This document shows, piece after piece, positions 61,919 through 64,000 of a DNA stretch of 64,000 nucleotides (its first letter is position 1; each line of letters opens with the position of its first letter). A model generated the notes under the pieces. The model was not told where the DNA came from. It did no database searches and worked only from the letters and a program-made list of their open reading frames with translations. The position numbers and the translations under genes were made by a program. The stretch is taken from assembly GCA_022822405.1 (NCBI GenBank), contig JAJEBT010000007.1, positions 53,042-117,041 of the forward strand, given 5' to 3'. This DNA comes from Alphaproteobacteria bacterium. Lineage in GTDB: Bacteria; Pseudomonadota; Alphaproteobacteria; MPNO01; UBA830.

Positions 61919-62911
61919 TCAGCCCTTTTTCCCGAAAACGTCTCGGGCGGCCTTGACGATCGCCGTGCTATCCAATCCGTACTTTTTCATGAGATACGGG
62001 GTGGAGCCCCCTTCGGCGAACCGGTCGGCCAAGCCCACCCGCTTGAAGGGCAGACCGATCCCGGCGTCGCACAGGACTTCCGCCACGGCAGATCCCAGGC
62101 CACCGATCACCGAGTGATTTTCCGCGGTTACGATGGCGCCCGTCGCCTTGGCGCGGTCGATGACCAGATCGGCGTCCAGCGGTTTGATCGAGGCCATATC
62201 GACGACGGAGGCTTCAATTCCGCCGGCGGCCAACCGGTCTGCGGCGGCGAGGGCCTCCGTGACCGATAGACCCGCTGCGATGATCGCGAGGTCGCCGCCG
62301 TCCCGGGCCAGAATGCCCTCGCCCTTCCTGAATTCCTTGGGAACGATATCGTTCTCCGGCGGGGCCTCGGGTCGTTTCAGACGAATGTATACCGGCCCGT
62401 CATGGGCCAGCGCCGCGTCAACGGCCGAAGCGTGATATTCGGGGCCGGACGGATCAAGGACCATCAGGTTGGGTACGGCCCGCATGATCGCCACGTCCTC
62501 GATGGCCTGATGTGAAACACCGAGCAGGGTCGCCACCCCGGGCAGGAATCCCACGATTTTGACCGGCAGGTTGGGATAGGCGGCCTGCATGGTGATCTGG
62601 TCGCAGCATCGCTTCGTGGCGAACGAGCAGAAGGTGTGCACGAACGGGATCTCGCCCGCCCGCGCCATGCCGCTTGCCAGCCCGATCATGTTGGCTTCCG
62701 CGATGCCGACGTTGTGGTAGCGTTCCGGCAGTTCGTCGCGAAAGATGTCGGTTTCCGTCGGCGTGGCCAGATCGGCCGTCAGGGCGACGATGCGCTTGTC
62801 TTTTTTGGCCGCTGCCAGAAGCGCGTCGCCGTATGACCGGGGGATGGGCTTGTGGGTCCGGTTGATGAAGTCGGCGGCTTCGAACTTCTCCAGTTGATGG
62901 GTCTGGCTCAT
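61919..62911 (-). CDS. Transketolase C-terminal subunit, pair 2
   Basis: 330 residues. Pyrimidine domain RIVALTADLATPTETD ... YHNVGIAEANMIGLASGMARAG with the catalytic Glu, and the C-terminal domain with SVVDMASIKPLDADLV and ENHSVIGGLGSAVAEVL. It overlaps its N-subunit (62908-63750) by four bases in the usual N-then-C order. Relative to pair 1 it has a longer N-terminal lead (SQTHQLEKFEAADFINRTHKPIPRSYG). The acceptor is unknown; candidates include phosphorylated or free short aldoses produced by the island pathway. Confidence 0.92.
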   Translation of the reverse strand: MSQTHQLEKFEAADFINRTHKPIPRSYGDALLAAAKKDKRIVALTADLATPTETDIFRDELPERYHNVGIAEANMIGLASGMARAGEIPFVHTFCSFATKRCCDQITMQAAYPNLPVKIVGFLPGVATLLGVSHQAIEDVAIMRAVPNLMVLDPSGPEYHASAVDAALAHDGPVYIRLKRPEAPPENDIVPKEFRKGEGILARDGGDLAIIAAGLSVTEALAAADRLAAGGIEASVVDMASIKPLDADLVIDRAKATGAIVTAENHSVIGGLGSAVAEVLCDAGIGLPFKRVGLADRFAEGGSTPYLMKKYGLDSTAIVKAARDVFGKKG

Positions 62912-63750
62912 GAGAGGTTTTCCTTCAGAACGGCGATGGCGTTCTCCGCCACCTCGGGCGGAAACATGAGCTGATGCGCCATGAGACCTTCCAGGGCGGG
63001 GACCCCTTTTCCAACCAGGGTTCTTGCGTTGATGAACGCAGGCCTGCCCTTGGTTTCCCGGGCCGCATCGAGGGCGTTCAGGATCTCGGCCATGTCATTG
63101 CCGTCGATGTCATGCACTGCAAAGCCGAAACTCTCGAGTTTGTCCGCAACCGGGCGGAGGGAGACCACATTATCCATGTGTCCCTCGCACTGCATCTCGT
63201 TGAAGTCGAGAATGACGCAGAGATTGCCGAGGCCCCATGCGCCGGCGGACATGAGGGCTTCCCAAACCTGTCCCTCCTGCATCTCGCCGTCACCCAAAAC
63301 CACATAGCACCTCGTCGGACGGCCCTGACGCCGGGCCGCCAGCGCCGCGCCGACGGCGACCGAGAGGCCCTGGCCAAGCGAGCCGCAGGTCGCTTCGACA
63401 AACCGGCCCATGCGCTCCGACGCATTGATCTCCAATGGAGATCCGTCTTTGCAGTAGGTCGACAGCCGCCCGGTTTCGAAATAGCCGCGCTCAGCCAGCG
63501 CGGCGTAGAAGATGGCCGTGTTATGCGCGGTGGTCAGGAAGACGCGGTCGCGGTCTTCCCAATTCGGGTTCCCGGGATCGACGCGCGCCTCGGCGAAATA
63601 CAAGGCCGTGAAGATATCGGCCGAACCCAAGCCCTGTTGAACATAACCCTGGCCCGTCGGCGCAACCATCTCGGCCACCCGCAGGCGCAACTTCGCGGCG
63701 ATGCTCTCCAGCTCGGCGATATTGCGCTTTGGATTATCGGCTTGTGACAA
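62908..63750 (-). CDS. Transketolase N-terminal subunit, pair 2
   Basis: 280 residues from the TTG at 63748-63750, which has GAAGGGGG 5 bases upstream; the ORF track starts 16 codons earlier without support. ThDP domain: MVAPTGQGYVQQGLGSADI, TTAHNTAIFYAALAE, CGSLGQGLSVAVGAALAAR, and GDGEMQEGQVWEALMSA ... ILDFNEMQ. It is the first gene of the transketolase/SDR operon and is divergent from the GntR gene, with the conserved motif between them. A gene order of N-C-SDR is followed by the inverted C-N-SDR set. Confidence 0.9.
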   Translation of the reverse strand: MSQADNPKRNIAELESIAAKLRLRVAEMVAPTGQGYVQQGLGSADIFTALYFAEARVDPGNPNWEDRDRVFLTTAHNTAIFYAALAERGYFETGRLSTYCKDGSPLEINASERMGRFVEATCGSLGQGLSVAVGAALAARRQGRPTRCYVVLGDGEMQEGQVWEALMSAGAWGLGNLCVILDFNEMQCEGHMDNVVSLRPVADKLESFGFAVHDIDGNDMAEILNALDAARETKGRPAFINARTLVGKGVPALEGLMAHQLMFPPEVAENAIAVLKENLS

Positions 63751-63817
63751 CTCGACCCCCTTCGATTCGGAGGCCCGGGATCGGCAAATCCCTTGCAAAC
63801 AAAACCCGAATCGTGTA

Positions 63818-63845
63818 TATAAAGTGCTAGACCTTTATACCTTTA
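63818..63845. promoter_or_regulatory. Conserved 28-bp motif, copy 2: probable GntR operator between the regulator and the transketolase operon
   Basis: TATAAAGTGCTA...TATACCTTTA, in the 119-base gap between the divergent gntR and transketolase genes. It matches copy 1 at 24 of 28 positions and keeps the near-GTxTAxAC core (CTTTATAC) and the GCTAGAC half. It lies 25 bases before the gntR start, so it could also give autoregulation. Confidence 0.65.
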
Positions 63846-63869
63846 GTCACTGAAGATTCGAGAGTCAAC

Positions 63870-64000
63870 ATGAATCTCCCTGCGATGAAGCGAGAAGCCG
63901 TCCCTCTGCACGCCGAGGTGGCCTCACTTCTTCGCAATCAAATCATGTCCGGTACGCTGGCCCCGGGCGAGCAGCTGCCGCCCCTCAGCGAGCTCACCAG
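63870..64000 (+). CDS. GntR-family transcription regulator (N-terminal part, runs off the window)
   Basis: The first 43 codons encode the opening of a GntR winged-helix domain: PLHAEVASLLRNQIMSGTLAPG followed by LPPLSELT, the standard helix 1 and turn of GntR DNA-binding heads. The effector domain lies outside the window, so the FadR, HutC or other subgroup cannot be told from the protein; the GTxTAxAC-like half-sites hint at the HutC subgroup. It is divergent from the transketolase operon and a motif copy lies directly upstream, so it is the obvious regulator of the island. Confidence 0.88.
   Translation, partial: MNLPAMKREAVPLHAEVASLLRNQIMSGTLAPGEQLPPLSELT

Noticed and set aside
1-64000. 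RNA genes, CRISPR arrays, IS elements and riboswitches
   Set aside because: No tRNA cloverleaf, rRNA stretch, regularly spaced repeat, transposase or known aptamer pattern was recognised on reading both strands; a covariance-model scan would be needed to exclude small RNAs.

Overview
The window comes from a GC-rich proteobacterium, most likely an alphaproteobacterium. The ubiE-ubiB pair next to a divergent mutM, a GXGXG/FMN/amidotransferase trio of the GlxBCD type, a Bug/TctC-type tripartite transporter and many ATGA/TGATG-coupled starts all fit that group. No RNA gene, CRISPR array, intact insertion sequence or phage gene was seen. Gene density is high and most ORF-track lines are antisense shadows of real genes.

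Layout. 0-2 kb: housekeeping rpe (cut by the window edge) and rsmB. 2-6.6 kb: a VOC protein plus a three-subunit molybdenum hydroxylase (CoxM-CoxS-CoxL type). 6.7-12 kb: ubiE-ubiB facing mutM, a small exported protein and a ThDP enzyme. 12-15.5 kb: an Asp/Glu-racemase-family protein, a GFA-type zinc protein and two tandem Rieske oxygenases. 15.7-22.8 kb: Bax-inhibitor-1 protein, a YbbAP-like ABC exporter divergent from its usual partner TesA, a FIST protein, ThpR and a DUF1289 protein. 22.9-25.2 kb: a CobW GTPase/WD40 pair behind a Zur-like box. 25.2-27.6 kb: cysE-cysK-GST. 27.9-29.7 kb: a feruloyl-CoA-synthase-like ligase.

31.4-40.9 kb holds a complete N-methylglutamate pathway (mgsABC-gmaS-mgdABCD), which would let the cell use methylamine as nitrogen and possibly carbon source. 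It is followed by a GST and an MFS transporter. 43-50.5 kb is mixed accessory material: a secreted HNH/Excalibur protein, a UDG-fold protein, a PIN plus XRE-ImmA pair with a palindromic operator, a decayed second PIN gene, and two tandem DMT transporters. 50.6-52.6 kb is an acetoacetate-CoA ligase gene broken by one in-frame amber codon.

52.7-64 kb is visibly less GC-rich and is the most interesting part. It is a catabolic island with a cytoplasmic-type sulfatase, an enolase-superfamily acid-sugar dehydratase, a tripartite tricarboxylate transporter (tctCBA), two SDR dehydrogenases, two different split transketolases in mirror order (N-C-SDR-C-N-SDR), and a divergent GntR regulator. A near-identical 28-bp motif lies in front of both operons. 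The likely logic is uptake of a small sulfated sugar acid, desulfation, dehydration, oxidation and ketol transfer; the substrate is unknown.

Three reading-frame lesions deserve checks against reads: the lost CobW stop/WD40 start, the amber codon in the ligase, and the decayed PIN gene.
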